The position numbers and the translations under genes are program-made. From Adhaeribacter aquaticus DSM 16391 (GTDB lineage: Bacteria > Bacteroidota > Bacteroidia > Cytophagales > Hymenobacteraceae): a stretch of 64,000 bases of DNA. The stretch lies in NCBI RefSeq assembly GCF_000473365.1, contig NZ_KI421517.1, positions 4,352,296 through 4,416,295 on the forward strand. The letters are read 5' to 3'. Of this stretch, positions 31,562 to 41,200 are shown one piece after another (the first letter of the stretch is position 1; each line of letters opens with the position of its first letter). The notes beneath the pieces are model-generated. The model ran no database searches. It worked only from the letters and a program-made list of their open reading frames with translations, and had not been told where the DNA came from.

Positions 31562-31909
31562 ATGAAATCAGAAAAAACTAATAACCTGGAACACATTCTG
31601 ATCAAATGTATCACAGCCTGCGAAACCTGTGCTACCTTATGCCTGCAGGAAGACCATGTAAAAATGATGGTGAAGTGTATACAACTTGACAGGGATTGTG
31701 CTGATATATGTGCCCTTACTTCCAGGTTTGTGGCCCGGAATTCGCCCCATGCCCAACACGTTATGCGGGAATGCATAGAGATTTGCCAGGCTTGCCATGA
31801 TGAATGTGCTAAACATGAACATGACCATTGCCAAAAATGCGCCGAGGCCTGTCAGGAATGTGTAGATGCCTGCAAAGATTGGTTAGCCAGCAAAACAACA
31901 ACTATGTAA
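31562..31909 (+). CDS. Cys-rich four-helix bundle copper-binding protein (Csp-like, DUF326)
   Basis: Csp proteins store Cu(I) inside a four-helix bundle through inward-facing cysteines. The 115-residue protein has about 16 Cys, mostly spaced as CxxxC along helices: CITACETCATLC, CADICALT, CIEICQACHDEC and CQKCAEACQECVDAC, plus a His-rich HEHDHC segment. There is no signal peptide, so it would be a cytosolic member, like Csp3. It is monocistronic between convergent genes, and no copper exporter or chaperone lies nearby. The stop codon lies inside the left arm of the terminator hairpin. Confidence 0.85.
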   Translation: MKSEKTNNLEHILIKCITACETCATLCLQEDHVKMMVKCIQLDRDCADICALTSRFVARNSPHAQHVMRECIEICQACHDECAKHEHDHCQKCAEACQECVDACKDWLASKTTTM

Positions 31910-31961
31910 GATAGAAAAAGAAAAAGCCCGATAAATCGGGCTTTTTCTTTTTCTATCTTAC
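31906..31961. terminator. Bidirectional terminator with 26-bp perfect stem overlapping a stop codon
   Basis: Arms 31906-31931 and 31936-31961 are exact complements around loop TAAA. The core GCCCGA/TCGGGC is flanked by purine and pyrimidine mirrors. The TAA of the Csp-like gene lies in the left arm. Confidence 0.9.
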
Positions 31962-31969
31962 TATTAAAA

Positions 31970-32302
31970 TTAACGAAACATATCTATAATGGATGTTATT
32001 ACAGAAAGAATCAAGCTAAAGATCAAGGCCCAAAAAAAGCCATTAACACTAAAGCCAGCTAGTAAAAAATCTGCCAGCAAAATAATCACTGCGTTAATTA
32101 CTAATAAAAAAAGGCCTAAACTTAATATAGTTACCGGAATGGTTAAGGCTACCAAAACTGGCCTCACAATAGCATTTAAAATAGCTAACACAACTGCTAA
32201 AAGTATGGCACTGGTAAAACCAGCTATTGTAACACCAGGCAAAATATAGGCCGCAATCATAGCTGCCAGACCTGTTAATACTATTTTTATAATAAATCCC
32301 AT
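31970..32302 (-). CDS. Phage-holin-superfamily-IV-like membrane protein (PF04020 type)
   Basis: The 110-residue protein is nearly all hydrophobic, with four helices at about 3-22, 28-48, 52-75 and 85-105. It has the family's ILNAIVRPVLVALTIPVTIL and short NAVIILLADFLLAGF motifs. Despite the holin name, such proteins are common chromosomal membrane proteins of unknown function and no lysin or phage gene is nearby. The ATG at 32302 gives the normal start. It converges on the Csp-like gene across the shared terminator. Confidence 0.85.
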   Translation of the reverse strand: MGFIIKIVLTGLAAMIAAYILPGVTIAGFTSAILLAVVLAILNAIVRPVLVALTIPVTILSLGLFLLVINAVIILLADFLLAGFSVNGFFWALIFSLILSVITSIIDMFR

Positions 32303-32374
32303 AGCTATATTTATTTCAGATCAATTTAGTAAATGATTATAAAGATTAGCTTTACGGAATCTTGCTAAAAGCGG

Positions 32375-33484
32375 CTATTTCTCCGGTACTGAATAACCAC
32401 TAGCCACTAATTTCCTCTGCGATACCGCCATCCAGTTACACAGTTTATATAATAACCGGGCCCCCACGTTTCCATTCCAATCCGAATCGCCTGGCGCTAC
32501 TTCGCATAAATCAAAACCAATTATTTCCCGGCCAGAACGTACTAAAGCTTTAATCAGGTAAATAGCTTCTTCGAAGGCTAAACCACCAGGTACCGGTGTG
32601 CCGGTAGCCGGGCATAGTTTCGGATCTAAACCATCAATATCAAAACTAATGTAAACCTTTTGCGGCAATTGGGCTATTATTTTTTTGCATTGTTTCTTCC
32701 AGGAATCACCTTCGTACATGTCTTCTTTTAGTACCGCATCGTAAAAAGTAGCAATACGCCCGTTAGATAACCGAACTAATTCTGCTTCTGATTCAGCCAT
32801 ATCCCGGATACCTACCTGAACCAATTTTTTAACTTGTTTTAGTTTCAGAGCATTATACATAATAGAAGCATGAGAATACTCAAACCCTTCATATGCCACA
32901 CGTAAATCAGCATGCGCATCTATTTGTAAAATACCAAACTCTTCGTTTCTTTCAGCCAAAGCATGAATCAGACCTAATGGAGTACTATGATCTCCACCAA
33001 TTACGCCAACTAATTTTCCGGCAGCTAAATGATTAGCCGCTTTGGCTTTTAACCACTCCAATAATTCCTGACCTTTACCCGTTACAGTTTGTAACAATTC
33101 GCCAACTGTTTCCTCGGATAAATCTGTTCCTCCGCCTTCTAACCAAGTGATGTAATTTTCTGCTTTATGCCGTAGGTCGGTGCTGGTTTGCAGCCATTCT
33201 TCTGAAATTTCTTCCATAGCAATTCCCAACTTCCACGCATGTTCTATGGCTGGCTCAAATAAATCTAACTGAAAGGAAGCTTCTTTTATAGCTTGCGGAC
33301 CATAAGCAGTACCGGCATTATAAGATACAGTTACTTCCCAAGGGACTGGTATCAGAACCACTTCGGCCTCTTCTACGGAAAATGGTAACCCGTAAATTCC
33401 ACTGGTGGTATTTCCTACACCACTCGGATCAAAGGCATCAATTTTTTCTTGTTTGCTTTTTGCAAATGCTGACTTATCGTCCAT
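32375..33484 (-). CDS. Agmatinase/arginase family ureohydrolase
   Basis: Ureohydrolases use a binuclear Mn centre to hydrolyse agmatine, arginine or formiminoglutamate. The 369-residue protein has all metal ligands: GGDHSTPLG, IDAHADLRVAYEG, and SFDIDGLDPKLCPATGTPVPGG, with GFDLCEVAPG completing the site. The TGTPVPGGL stretch favours agmatinase over arginase. It has an extra N-terminal segment of about 50 residues and an internal helical insert (about 110-150) typical of the Bacteroidota group. No arginine decarboxylase or polyamine gene is adjacent, so the exact substrate remains open. A near-consensus -7 box (TATATTTA at 33507-33514) precedes it. Confidence 0.85.
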   Translation of the reverse strand: MDDKSAFAKSKQEKIDAFDPSGVGNTTSGIYGLPFSVEEAEVVLIPVPWEVTVSYNAGTAYGPQAIKEASFQLDLFEPAIEHAWKLGIAMEEISEEWLQTSTDLRHKAENYITWLEGGGTDLSEETVGELLQTVTGKGQELLEWLKAKAANHLAAGKLVGVIGGDHSTPLGLIHALAERNEEFGILQIDAHADLRVAYEGFEYSHASIMYNALKLKQVKKLVQVGIRDMAESEAELVRLSNGRIATFYDAVLKEDMYEGDSWKKQCKKIIAQLPQKVYISFDIDGLDPKLCPATGTPVPGGLAFEEAIYLIKALVRSGREIIGFDLCEVAPGDSDWNGNVGARLLYKLCNWMAVSQRKLVASGYSVPEK

Positions 33485-33799
33485 AAAATGAGTAATAATT
33501 TTTCGCTAAATATAAGGATTGGGTAATATCCGGAGGGTTTTTATAAATTTATTTCCAGAACAAATTTCTGGAAAAGATACTTAAATATGGTGGGTTTTAC
33601 TTTATTTTAAAAGTGATAGTTTTTTGCCAGGACCTTATCAGGAAACATACTTCTATGCTTTGGCCGGTGTATAATGCCAGCATCAGCTAACCTACAGCAA
33701 TTTTTTAATTCGTGCGTTATTGCTGCAGGCAACAAAATATTAAAAAGTAAGCGCTGCTAATATTATAATATTTAAACCAAATGCTTATACCTTCCTATT
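33485..33799. other. Gene-free region between the agmatinase gene and cheC
   Basis: The 315-bp stretch has a perfect 9-bp inverted repeat at 33552-33574 (TTTCCAGAA, 5-base spacer, TTCTGGAAA). It could be an operator or weak hairpin. A 28-codon plus-strand frame at 33674 shows no protein character. Confidence 0.4.
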
Positions 33800-34429
33800 T
33801 TAGTTTAATTCATAAAAATTATAGGATCTAATTATATCCAAAATTTTAGTAAATGTCTGGGTATCAAAAAATAAAAATAACGGTAGTTCAACCATTTCTT
33901 CAAAATTAGTAAAATGGGTAATTACTGTAAAAATGATCGGCTGAAAAATAGGACTATTCGAAAAGACATTTTTAAGCGAATCGGCTAAAGCTCCTTTTTG
34001 TGGGTGAGACGGCGGAGAACCATATATATCAGCCTTTAAAATATTTGCCAACTGCGTCACAAAAGCGCCGGTAATAATATTGCTGATTTCCAGGAGTAAT
34101 GATTCCTGCATTTCGTTTAGAGCGTTTTCGTAAGGAAGCTCCATATACAAACAAACCTGGGATAGCTTTTCAATATGTTTAGCTGAGAAAACCATTAAAG
34201 TAGTGCCATTAAAGTCGCCTTTAATATCAGATTGAATGATTTCATGGGTTCGTTCAAATTTCTTTAAAATCTCCAATACTTCATTCGCATTGATTAGCTC
34301 CATATCGGGCACCTTAAGTAAAACCCTATCCTTAGAAATGGAGGCAAAAGAATCAGCTGCCCGGGCCAAACCTATATTCAGGATTTCCTTAATAATGTCT
34401 TTCTCTAAATCGCTAATTTGAAGTTCCAT
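33800..34429 (-). CDS. cheC: CheC-like CheY-P phosphatase
   Basis: CheC family proteins dephosphorylate CheY-P and help adaptation. The 209-residue protein has the internal two-fold structure of CheC with both phosphatase motifs of the form [DS]xxxExxN: D11-E15-N18 in DIIKEILN and a second in SLLLEISN near residue 115. It is the last gene of the chemosensory operon, 36 bp after cheA. I prefer the ATG at 34429 to the TTG two codons before. CheC in other phyla often pairs with CheD, but no cheD is in the window. Confidence 0.8.
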   Translation of the reverse strand: MELQISDLEKDIIKEILNIGLARAADSFASISKDRVLLKVPDMELINANEVLEILKKFERTHEIIQSDIKGDFNGTTLMVFSAKHIEKLSQVCLYMELPYENALNEMQESLLLEISNIITGAFVTQLANILKADIYGSPPSHPQKGALADSLKNVFSNSPIFQPIIFTVITHFTNFEEMVELPLFLFFDTQTFTKILDIIRSYNFYELN

Positions 34430-34465
34430 GTACAACTCTTTAAATAAAGGTAATTAGCCCGGTTC

Positions 34466-36118
34466 CTATTTTTTAGTTAAAAAATAACGCGTTATCGCCG
34501 GTACATCTAATACTAAGCAAACCTTACCCGAGCCTAACAGGGTTACCCCTCCGTAAATCTCGATGGCATCAACTGGTTTGTTTAAAGGTTTTACCACGAT
34601 ATCCTGCTGCCTGAAAAGCTTATCTACTATCAGACCTAATTTTCTATTATTATATGTAACAATTATTATATTCTGAACCAACCCTTTTAAACGGCTTTTA
34701 CTTCCCAAATCCATTGTTCCAGGATCACCATTTAAAAATTCGTTCAGGTAAATAACTGTAATGGTTTCATTTTTTATTTCAGCCACCAAAAGGCCGCCAA
34801 TCTCATGCAATTCAGAAGTCTCAAAAGCCACTACCGAATCGGTATGCATGAGCGGAATAGCGTAAAAATTTTCGGCTACTTCAAACAGCAAAGCTCCTTT
34901 AACGGCTATAGAAGTAGGTAAATGCAAGGTAAAGGTGGTTCCTTTGCCTTTTTCCGAATCTACCCGAATCCGACCGCCAATAGAATCAATAGCATTTTTC
35001 ACCACGTCCAGGCCAACCCCGCGCCCAGAAAATTCAGTAATCTCTTTGGCCAATGAAAACCCTGGTTCAAATATGTAAGATAAAGCTTCCGAGTCTCGTA
35101 AATCTTTTACCACGTCTGCCGGTAAAAAACCTTTCTGCACAATACCGCGTCTTACATCTGCTAAGTCTATTCCCTTTCCATCATCCCTTAATTTAATCTG
35201 TACCATCTCCCGGTCGCTCTGGGCGGACAAGGTTATATTACCTACTTTGGGTTTTCCAACTTTTTCGCGTACATCGGCCGGTTCTATACCATGCGAAATG
35301 GCATTCCGCATAATGTGCAATAGTGAATCCGTTATTATCTGGAGGATGTTCCGGTCTATTTGAATATCCTGTCCACTTACTTCCAGGTGAATGTCCTTTT
35401 TCTCAGCAACTGCTATATCCCGGACAATGCGCGGAAATTTATTAAACAAAGAACCTATTGTTACAAGCCGCGCATCCATTACACTGTACTGCAAATCTTC
35501 AGTAATGCGGTAAAGGTGCGCACTTACAGCAGCCAGGTCCGAGTGATTCAGTTCTTTACTAATGGATAGAATCCGGTCCCGGTCTATAATTAACTCCCCC
35601 ACCAGGTTTAATAAATGATCCAGTTTTTTAATCTGGATATAAACCAGGTCCGAGAGGGTAATATTTTTTGCATTGATATATTTAGCTGAACGGGAAAGCT
35701 CTTTTTGTTTATCGCCACCATTTTCCTGTTCATTGGCATTCTCAACTACTAATTCCAGGTTCCGGATAATATTCTCATCCGCCACCTGGTAGCCTTCATT
35801 ATCAACGTTGTTGATTAATTCTCCTAATAAATCAATTCCGTCGAATAAAACTGTAACGGTTTCGTCGGTAAAAGCTAGCTCTTTGTTCCGGATCAGTTCA
35901 AAGGCAGTTTCCAGCTTATGCGATAAATCCGAAATCTGAATATACCCGATAGCTTTGGCATTAGCCTTCATATTGTGCAATAACCGGAATATTTCAGCAA
36001 GCAATCCATCATTATTAGGATCTTTTTCCAGCTCGCTGATATGGCGGTTTAAAGCATCATAGTACTCTAGCGCTTCGGCAATAAATATTTCTTTATATTC
36101 TTGTTCTCTCGATTTCAT
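34466..36118 (-). CDS. cheA: Chemotaxis histidine kinase CheA (short form)
   Basis: CheA autophosphorylates under receptor control and passes phosphate to CheY and CheB. The 550 residues contain a P1 Hpt domain with His48 (LLHNMKANAKAIG), then a P3 dimerisation helix pair near residue 165. The P4 kinase has N box LLHIMRNAISHGIE, G1 DDGKGID, G2 GRGVGLDVV and GKGTTFTLHLP. A CheW-like P5 domain covers about 400-550. A P2 CheY-docking domain is absent, as P1 and P3 are joined by only about 40 residues. The canonical HxxKGSA of P1 is altered to HNMKAN. It sits between cheB (18 bp) and cheC (36 bp). Confidence 0.93.
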   Translation of the reverse strand: MKSREQEYKEIFIAEALEYYDALNRHISELEKDPNNDGLLAEIFRLLHNMKANAKAIGYIQISDLSHKLETAFELIRNKELAFTDETVTVLFDGIDLLGELINNVDNEGYQVADENIIRNLELVVENANEQENGGDKQKELSRSAKYINAKNITLSDLVYIQIKKLDHLLNLVGELIIDRDRILSISKELNHSDLAAVSAHLYRITEDLQYSVMDARLVTIGSLFNKFPRIVRDIAVAEKKDIHLEVSGQDIQIDRNILQIITDSLLHIMRNAISHGIEPADVREKVGKPKVGNITLSAQSDREMVQIKLRDDGKGIDLADVRRGIVQKGFLPADVVKDLRDSEALSYIFEPGFSLAKEITEFSGRGVGLDVVKNAIDSIGGRIRVDSEKGKGTTFTLHLPTSIAVKGALLFEVAENFYAIPLMHTDSVVAFETSELHEIGGLLVAEIKNETITVIYLNEFLNGDPGTMDLGSKSRLKGLVQNIIIVTYNNRKLGLIVDKLFRQQDIVVKPLNKPVDAIEIYGGVTLLGSGKVCLVLDVPAITRYFLTKK

Positions 36119-36136
36119 TCGTATTTACCGGAGCGC

Positions 36137-37225
36137 TTAAATCCGATGATATTCTGCAAACCTATTTATATATTCAGGTATTTGCGTTAAACTTATCACT
36201 TTTGAAATATAGCCTTTATCAATCGCAGACTTGGCCATTCCAAAAATGGCAGAAGAAGCTTCATCCTGGGCAACGGTTTCTCCTCCCTTGCCAATGATAG
36301 CTTTAGCTCCGGCGGTACCGTCCTTTCCCATTCCGGTTAAGATGACCCCTAAGGTATTAGCCCCTGCAACTTTTGCTACAGATTTCATTAATAAATCCAC
36401 CGACGGACGATCAAATTCATGAGACGGCTCCAGAGAGAAATCCACTCGTAAATCTGTTTTAATCCCCATATGTCGGTTTACAATCATATTTTTATCTCCT
36501 GGTGCTACAATAATTTTTCCTGCTTCTAACCGTGTACCCGTTTTACCTTCTACCACCTTTAAGGCAGTAAGGCCTTTAAGGCGTTGGGTAAATGTCCTGG
36601 TAAATTTGCCAGGTAAATGCACTGCAATCAAAACGGCGGAGCTTAAATCAACCGACAAATCTTTTATTATGGCTTCCAGAGCCTTTGTTCCGCCAGTAGA
36701 AGCTCCCATTACTACATATGAACTCGGATTCAGAAACCTTGCAGTATTTCTATTTATTACAGAAGCATCCGTTACTCGTTTACCAGTACCTGCCTGATAT
36801 ATTTGTAATTGCTCGTGTTTTATATCCATTACTGCCCGCACTTTCTGGATTATTTCATCCTGAATTTTCCGAAACTGAGGAAATCCAGTATAACTGGAAA
36901 TGTGCACAAAATCGTAAACACCCACTTTCAATGCTTCAAAAATAAAATCCTCCGGCAAGTTTTCTGTTCCTATAATTCCTAAAATAGGCACCTTAAACTC
37001 CTGCTGGATTCTTCGAAAAGTAAACATCCTGCTGTTTTTCGGCAGATGGTAATCTGCAATAACCAAATCAGGAGTATGCTCTTTAATTTTCTGAAGTAAC
37101 TCTTCCCCGTTCTCAGCAGTATCCATAACTTCCAAGTCTACTTCTGTATTTAGTATATCAGAAAGTACCAACCTTGAAAAACTGGAATAATCAGCTATAA
37201 TTATTTTAATCTTCTTTATAACCAA
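36137..37225 (-). CDS. cheB: Chemotaxis protein-glutamate methylesterase CheB
   Basis: CheB demethylates or deamidates receptors when phosphorylated. The 362-residue protein has an N-terminal receiver domain with phospho-acceptor Asp58 (VIADYHLP), although the usual acidic pair near the start is reduced to ADYS. The C-terminal methylesterase has catalytic Ser in MGASTGGT, His in VHLPGKFT and Asp in LTGMGKDGTAG. The start appears to be TTG at 37225: an in-frame TAA is two codons upstream and no ATG occurs before residue 34, inside the receiver fold. No cheR partner is found in the window. Confidence 0.92.
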   Translation of the reverse strand: MVIKKIKIIIADYSSFSRLVLSDILNTEVDLEVMDTAENGEELLQKIKEHTPDLVIADYHLPKNSRMFTFRRIQQEFKVPILGIIGTENLPEDFIFEALKVGVYDFVHISSYTGFPQFRKIQDEIIQKVRAVMDIKHEQLQIYQAGTGKRVTDASVINRNTARFLNPSSYVVMGASTGGTKALEAIIKDLSVDLSSAVLIAVHLPGKFTRTFTQRLKGLTALKVVEGKTGTRLEAGKIIVAPGDKNMIVNRHMGIKTDLRVDFSLEPSHEFDRPSVDLLMKSVAKVAGANTLGVILTGMGKDGTAGAKAIIGKGGETVAQDEASSAIFGMAKSAIDKGYISKVISLTQIPEYINRFAEYHRI

Positions 37226-37279
37226 ACCTTACTATCACGCTACTGCTTTATTATCAAGAAATGTCCTTAGCTAAAAGGG

Positions 37280-37651
37280 TTAGGCATTTTCCTTTAAAGC
37301 ATTTCCAACCACTTCCAGCACCTTATCTTCAGAAAAAGGTTTTACGATATAAGCCAATGCTCCATGATCCATGGCTTCAGTTACAATAACTTCCTGACCA
37401 ACGGCACTCACAATTATTACCTTCATGTCAGGCTGATCCTTTTTGATTCCTTTCAATACATCCAATCCGGTATTATCTGGTAAAATTACATCCAGGGTAA
37501 CTAAATCAGGATTGGTTTCTTTGGCCATTTGTAAGGCGGTTTGCCCATTAGGCGCCTCTCCTACCACTTCATAACCAGCGTCAGTTAGCATGTTTTTCAA
37601 CATGGTTCGCATGTAAAATGAATCATCTACAATTAATATTCTCTTTTTCAT
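37280..37651 (-). CDS. cheY: Chemotaxis response regulator CheY
   Basis: This is a stand-alone receiver domain of 123 residues, the phosphorylated output of CheA. The acidic pair is Asp9-Asp10 (VDDSFYMR), the phospho-acceptor is Asp54 (LVTLDVILPDN), Ser/Thr is in IIVSAVGQ, and the conserved Lys is in YIVKPF. Its output partner is not obvious, since no flagellar switch genes are in the window. It may act on gliding, pili or another process. Confidence 0.93.
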   Translation of the reverse strand: MKKRILIVDDSFYMRTMLKNMLTDAGYEVVGEAPNGQTALQMAKETNPDLVTLDVILPDNTGLDVLKGIKKDQPDMKVIIVSAVGQEVIVTEAMDHGALAYIVKPFSEDKVLEVVGNALKENA

Positions 37652-37695
37652 AATTTTATGTATGCTATAATCTGAAGATGCTTTGTACCTTAAAG

Positions 37696-38214
37696 TTATT
37701 CTTTAAGTTGCTGAACTTCTTCACTGGTTAAAATTTTAAATATATCAAGAACAATAATCAAACGCCCCTCATGCTTTCCTATTCCTTCAATGAAGTTATC
37801 ATTAATGTTGATGTCCTGAATAAAGGCAGGTGCTTTATCTATTCGGGAAACCGGGATAGATAAGGACTGCGGCACATCCCGCACAATCAAACCAATAGTA
37901 TAATCCTTCGCTTCCAGAGCAAGGGTATAAGTTTTTTTAGGTTTCAAAGAATCATATTCCTCTACTACCGGAGTTATTTTAAACCGTTCCTCCAGGTCCA
38001 TAATGGCAATAATATCGCCGCGGATATTAGCAACACCCTTTATAAACGAAGGAGTTTTTGGCATCCGGGTAATTTCAGGCGTAATGGTTACTTCTTTTAC
38101 CTGCTCTATCCGGATACCATATTCTTCGCTGCCCAGTTTAAATACTATTAAATGTATAACCGGTTCCACCACCAAATCCCTTCTGCCTGTAGTAGCTTCT
38201 TCTTCCTTTGCCAT
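37696..38214 (-). CDS. cheW: Chemotaxis coupling protein CheW
   Basis: CheW links the receptor tip to CheA. The 172-residue protein has a short charged N-terminal extension and one CheW domain (about 20-165), with VFKLGSEEYGIRIEQVKEV, MPKTPSFIKGVANIRGDIIA and IIVLDIFKIL. It begins only 5 bases after the receptor stop, so the two are almost certainly co-translated in one operon. Confidence 0.94.
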   Translation of the reverse strand: MAKEEEATTGRRDLVVEPVIHLIVFKLGSEEYGIRIEQVKEVTITPEITRMPKTPSFIKGVANIRGDIIAIMDLEERFKITPVVEEYDSLKPKKTYTLALEAKDYTIGLIVRDVPQSLSIPVSRIDKAPAFIQDININDNFIEGIGKHEGRLIIVLDIFKILTSEEVQQLKE

Positions 38215-38219
38215 GCTGG

Positions 38220-41200
38220 TTATTTATACTTAGCTCCCCCTTTTTTACCCGAATCTTTTTTAGCATCCTGTGCATCAGGTCCCGGCGTTGGTGCCTGTAC
38301 AGAAGGCGGATTAGGAACCTGCGAAAGAGGAATATTTTTAGAGGTACTTCTAGGTTCAGGTACACCTGGCATTCCAGGACGGTTCATTTCCGGAGCCCGA
38401 ACATCCACTGATCTACCAGAAGCCCGATAGTTGGACATGGCAGACATTTTCCGGAATGTTTTACCTTGTGGAATGTAACTTCCGTTTAAAAGTTTAAAGG
38501 CTGAGATTCCTTCCTGTAAGTCTTCTGCAATTTCATTCAACTGCTGGCTGGATGCTGTTAACTCCTGCATCGAACCAGATAATTGTTTGGCAGTACTTGC
38601 AACCTGTTGCGTACCTGATGCTGTTTGTTCAGCAATTGCTACCACTTCTTCTACATACTTAACTACATCTCCAATAGAAGATTTCTGCATTTCAGTAGCA
38701 GTTAAGATATCCTGTGAAGAACGTAAGGTTTCACCACTGGAAGTCGCAATATTCTTAAAGGCTCCGGACGCTTCAAAGGTTGCATTCTTACCTTTTAATA
38801 CCCGACCCTCCATCGTAGAAATTGCAGCTGCGGCAGAAGAAGTATCTTTTTTAACATCTTCTACCAGAGTAGCAATTTCACTTGCCGATTTTCGGGATCC
38901 CTCGGCCAGTTTCCGGATTTCTTCGGCTACTACCGCGAAACCTCTACCGGCTTCGCCCGCACGAGCTGCCTCAATGGCCGCATTCAAGGCCAATAAGTTG
39001 GTTTGTGCTGCGATATCTGTAATTACACCCAATGATTTAGAAATTTCCTGGGAACGGGTACTTAATACTTCAATGGTTTTGGCCGTTAAAGCAGCAGCAG
39101 TAGAAATTTCTTCCATGTTTTTCACCACCTCAGCCACAGTTTTCAAACCTAATTGGGAAGTTTCCTCACCCATAATAGCTGATTTGTTTACCACATCCGC
39201 TTTATTAGCAGTTTCCTTGGTCGCTTTCATGATTTCCTCAATCAGCTTAAAGGCCTGATCCGTTTTTAACGCCTGGTTCTGAGCACCTTCTGCCATTTGT
39301 TGCATAGCTAAGGCCACATCTACGGTTACCCGGCTCATTTCTAAACCTTTAGCAGCCATTTCTTCTGACGAAGACCCAACTACTAAAGAGCTATCATTGA
39401 TTTCTCCTAATAAGGAATTCAGGTTATCAACCGCCAGGTTTAGTGCATTGGCCATCGCTAAAATATCACCAGCGGTGTGTATCTCTACTTTTTGGGTTAA
39501 ATCACCTTCCGAAATAGACCGCACCACTCTGGATACTTCCAATACTGGCGTTACAATAGACTCTAACAGGTCATTCAGGGTATCAACCAGTTCCTTCCAG
39601 CTTCCGCCTACTCCATGTACTGTGGCACGCTCTGTTAATTTTCCTTCTACCCCTGCTACTCTTGCTACCCGGCTTACTTCACCTGCTAAACGGTTCAGGT
39701 CATCCACCATCCGGTTAATAGTATCTGCCAGGTCGGCTACCTCGCCTTTTGCTTCCAGCGTTAACTTCTGCGTTAAGTCGCCTTTTGATACAGCCGTTAC
39801 AACTTTTACAATTCCGCGAACCTGGGTTGTCAGGTTACCAGCCATTATATTTACGTTATCAGACAAGTCTTTCCAGGTACCGGCTACACCCTGTACATTG
39901 GCCTGACCGCCCAATTTACCTTCGGTACCCACCTCACGGGCCACGCGCGTTACTTCCGAAGTAAAGGAGTTCAGTAAATCCACCATGGTATTAATGGTGT
40001 TCTTCAGTTCCAGAATTTCACCGCGGGCATCAATCGTAATTTTCTTGGAGAAATCTCCAATTGCCACCGCAGTGGTTACTTCGGCAATATTACGTACCTG
40101 ACCCGTTAAATTACCAGCCATCATATTTACATTGTCGGTCAGGTCTTTCCAAACGCCACCCACACCTGTTACTTCCGCTTGGCCGCCTAGTTTACCTTCG
40201 GTACCTACTTCACGTGCCACCCGGGTTACCTCACCAGCAAAAGCGTTCAGCTGATCTACCATGGTATTTATGGTATTCTTCAGCTCTAATATTTCCCCTT
40301 TTACATCAATGGTGATTTTTTTCGATAAATCTCCGGTAGCTACCGCAGTGGTTACATCTGCAATATTCCGTACCTGCGTGGTAAGGTTACCCGCCATCAG
40401 GTTTACGTTATCGGTCAAGTCTTTCCAAACTCCGCCTATTCCTTTAACATCAGCCTGACCGCCTAGCTTACCTTCGGAACCTACTTCACGCGCTACCCGG
40501 GTTACCTCAGAAGCAAAAGCGTTTAGTTGGTCCACCATGGTATTGATGGTGTTCTTCAGTTCCAGAATTTCACCACGGGCATCAATTGTAATTTTTTTAG
40601 ATAAATTACCGGTTGCCACTGCCGTGGTTACCTCAGCAATATTACGTACCTGGCCCGTTAAGTTACCAGCCATGTAGTTTACATTATCGGTTAGGTCTTT
40701 CCAAACCCCGCCTACTCCTTTTACATCGGCCTGACCACCTAGCTTACCTTCAGTACCCACTTCCAATGCTACCCGGGTTACCTCCCCGGCAAATATATTC
40801 AGAGAATCCACCATCCGGTTAATATTCTCTTTCAGATCAAGAATCTCGCCGCGGGCATCAATGGTAATTTTCTTAGATAAATCCCCGTTAGCAACCGCAG
40901 TAGTTACCTCAGCAATATTACGCACCTGACCGGTCAGGTTAGAGGCCATAATATTTACATTGTCGGTTAACTCCTTCCAGGTGCCCCGAACTTTGGGCAC
41001 ATTGGCCTGGCCGCCCAGTTTACCTTCAGTACCTACTTCACGAGCCACCCGGGTTACCTCATCCCCGAAAATGTTCAGGGAATCCACCATCTGGTTCAGG
41101 TTTTCTTTCAGATCTAAGAATTCACCGCGTACTTCCACGGTGATTTTCTGGGTTAAATCGCCCCGCGCTACAGCCGTAGCTACTTTGGCAATGTCCCTGA

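Noticed and set aside
31970-32302. Holin-like protein as a sign of a prophage
   Set aside because: The superfamily-IV holin family is common on chromosomes, and no lysin, portal, capsid or integrase gene is nearby.
33674-33760. 28-codon plus-strand ORF between the agmatinase gene and cheC
   Set aside because: No ribosome-binding site, promoter box, terminator or protein character.
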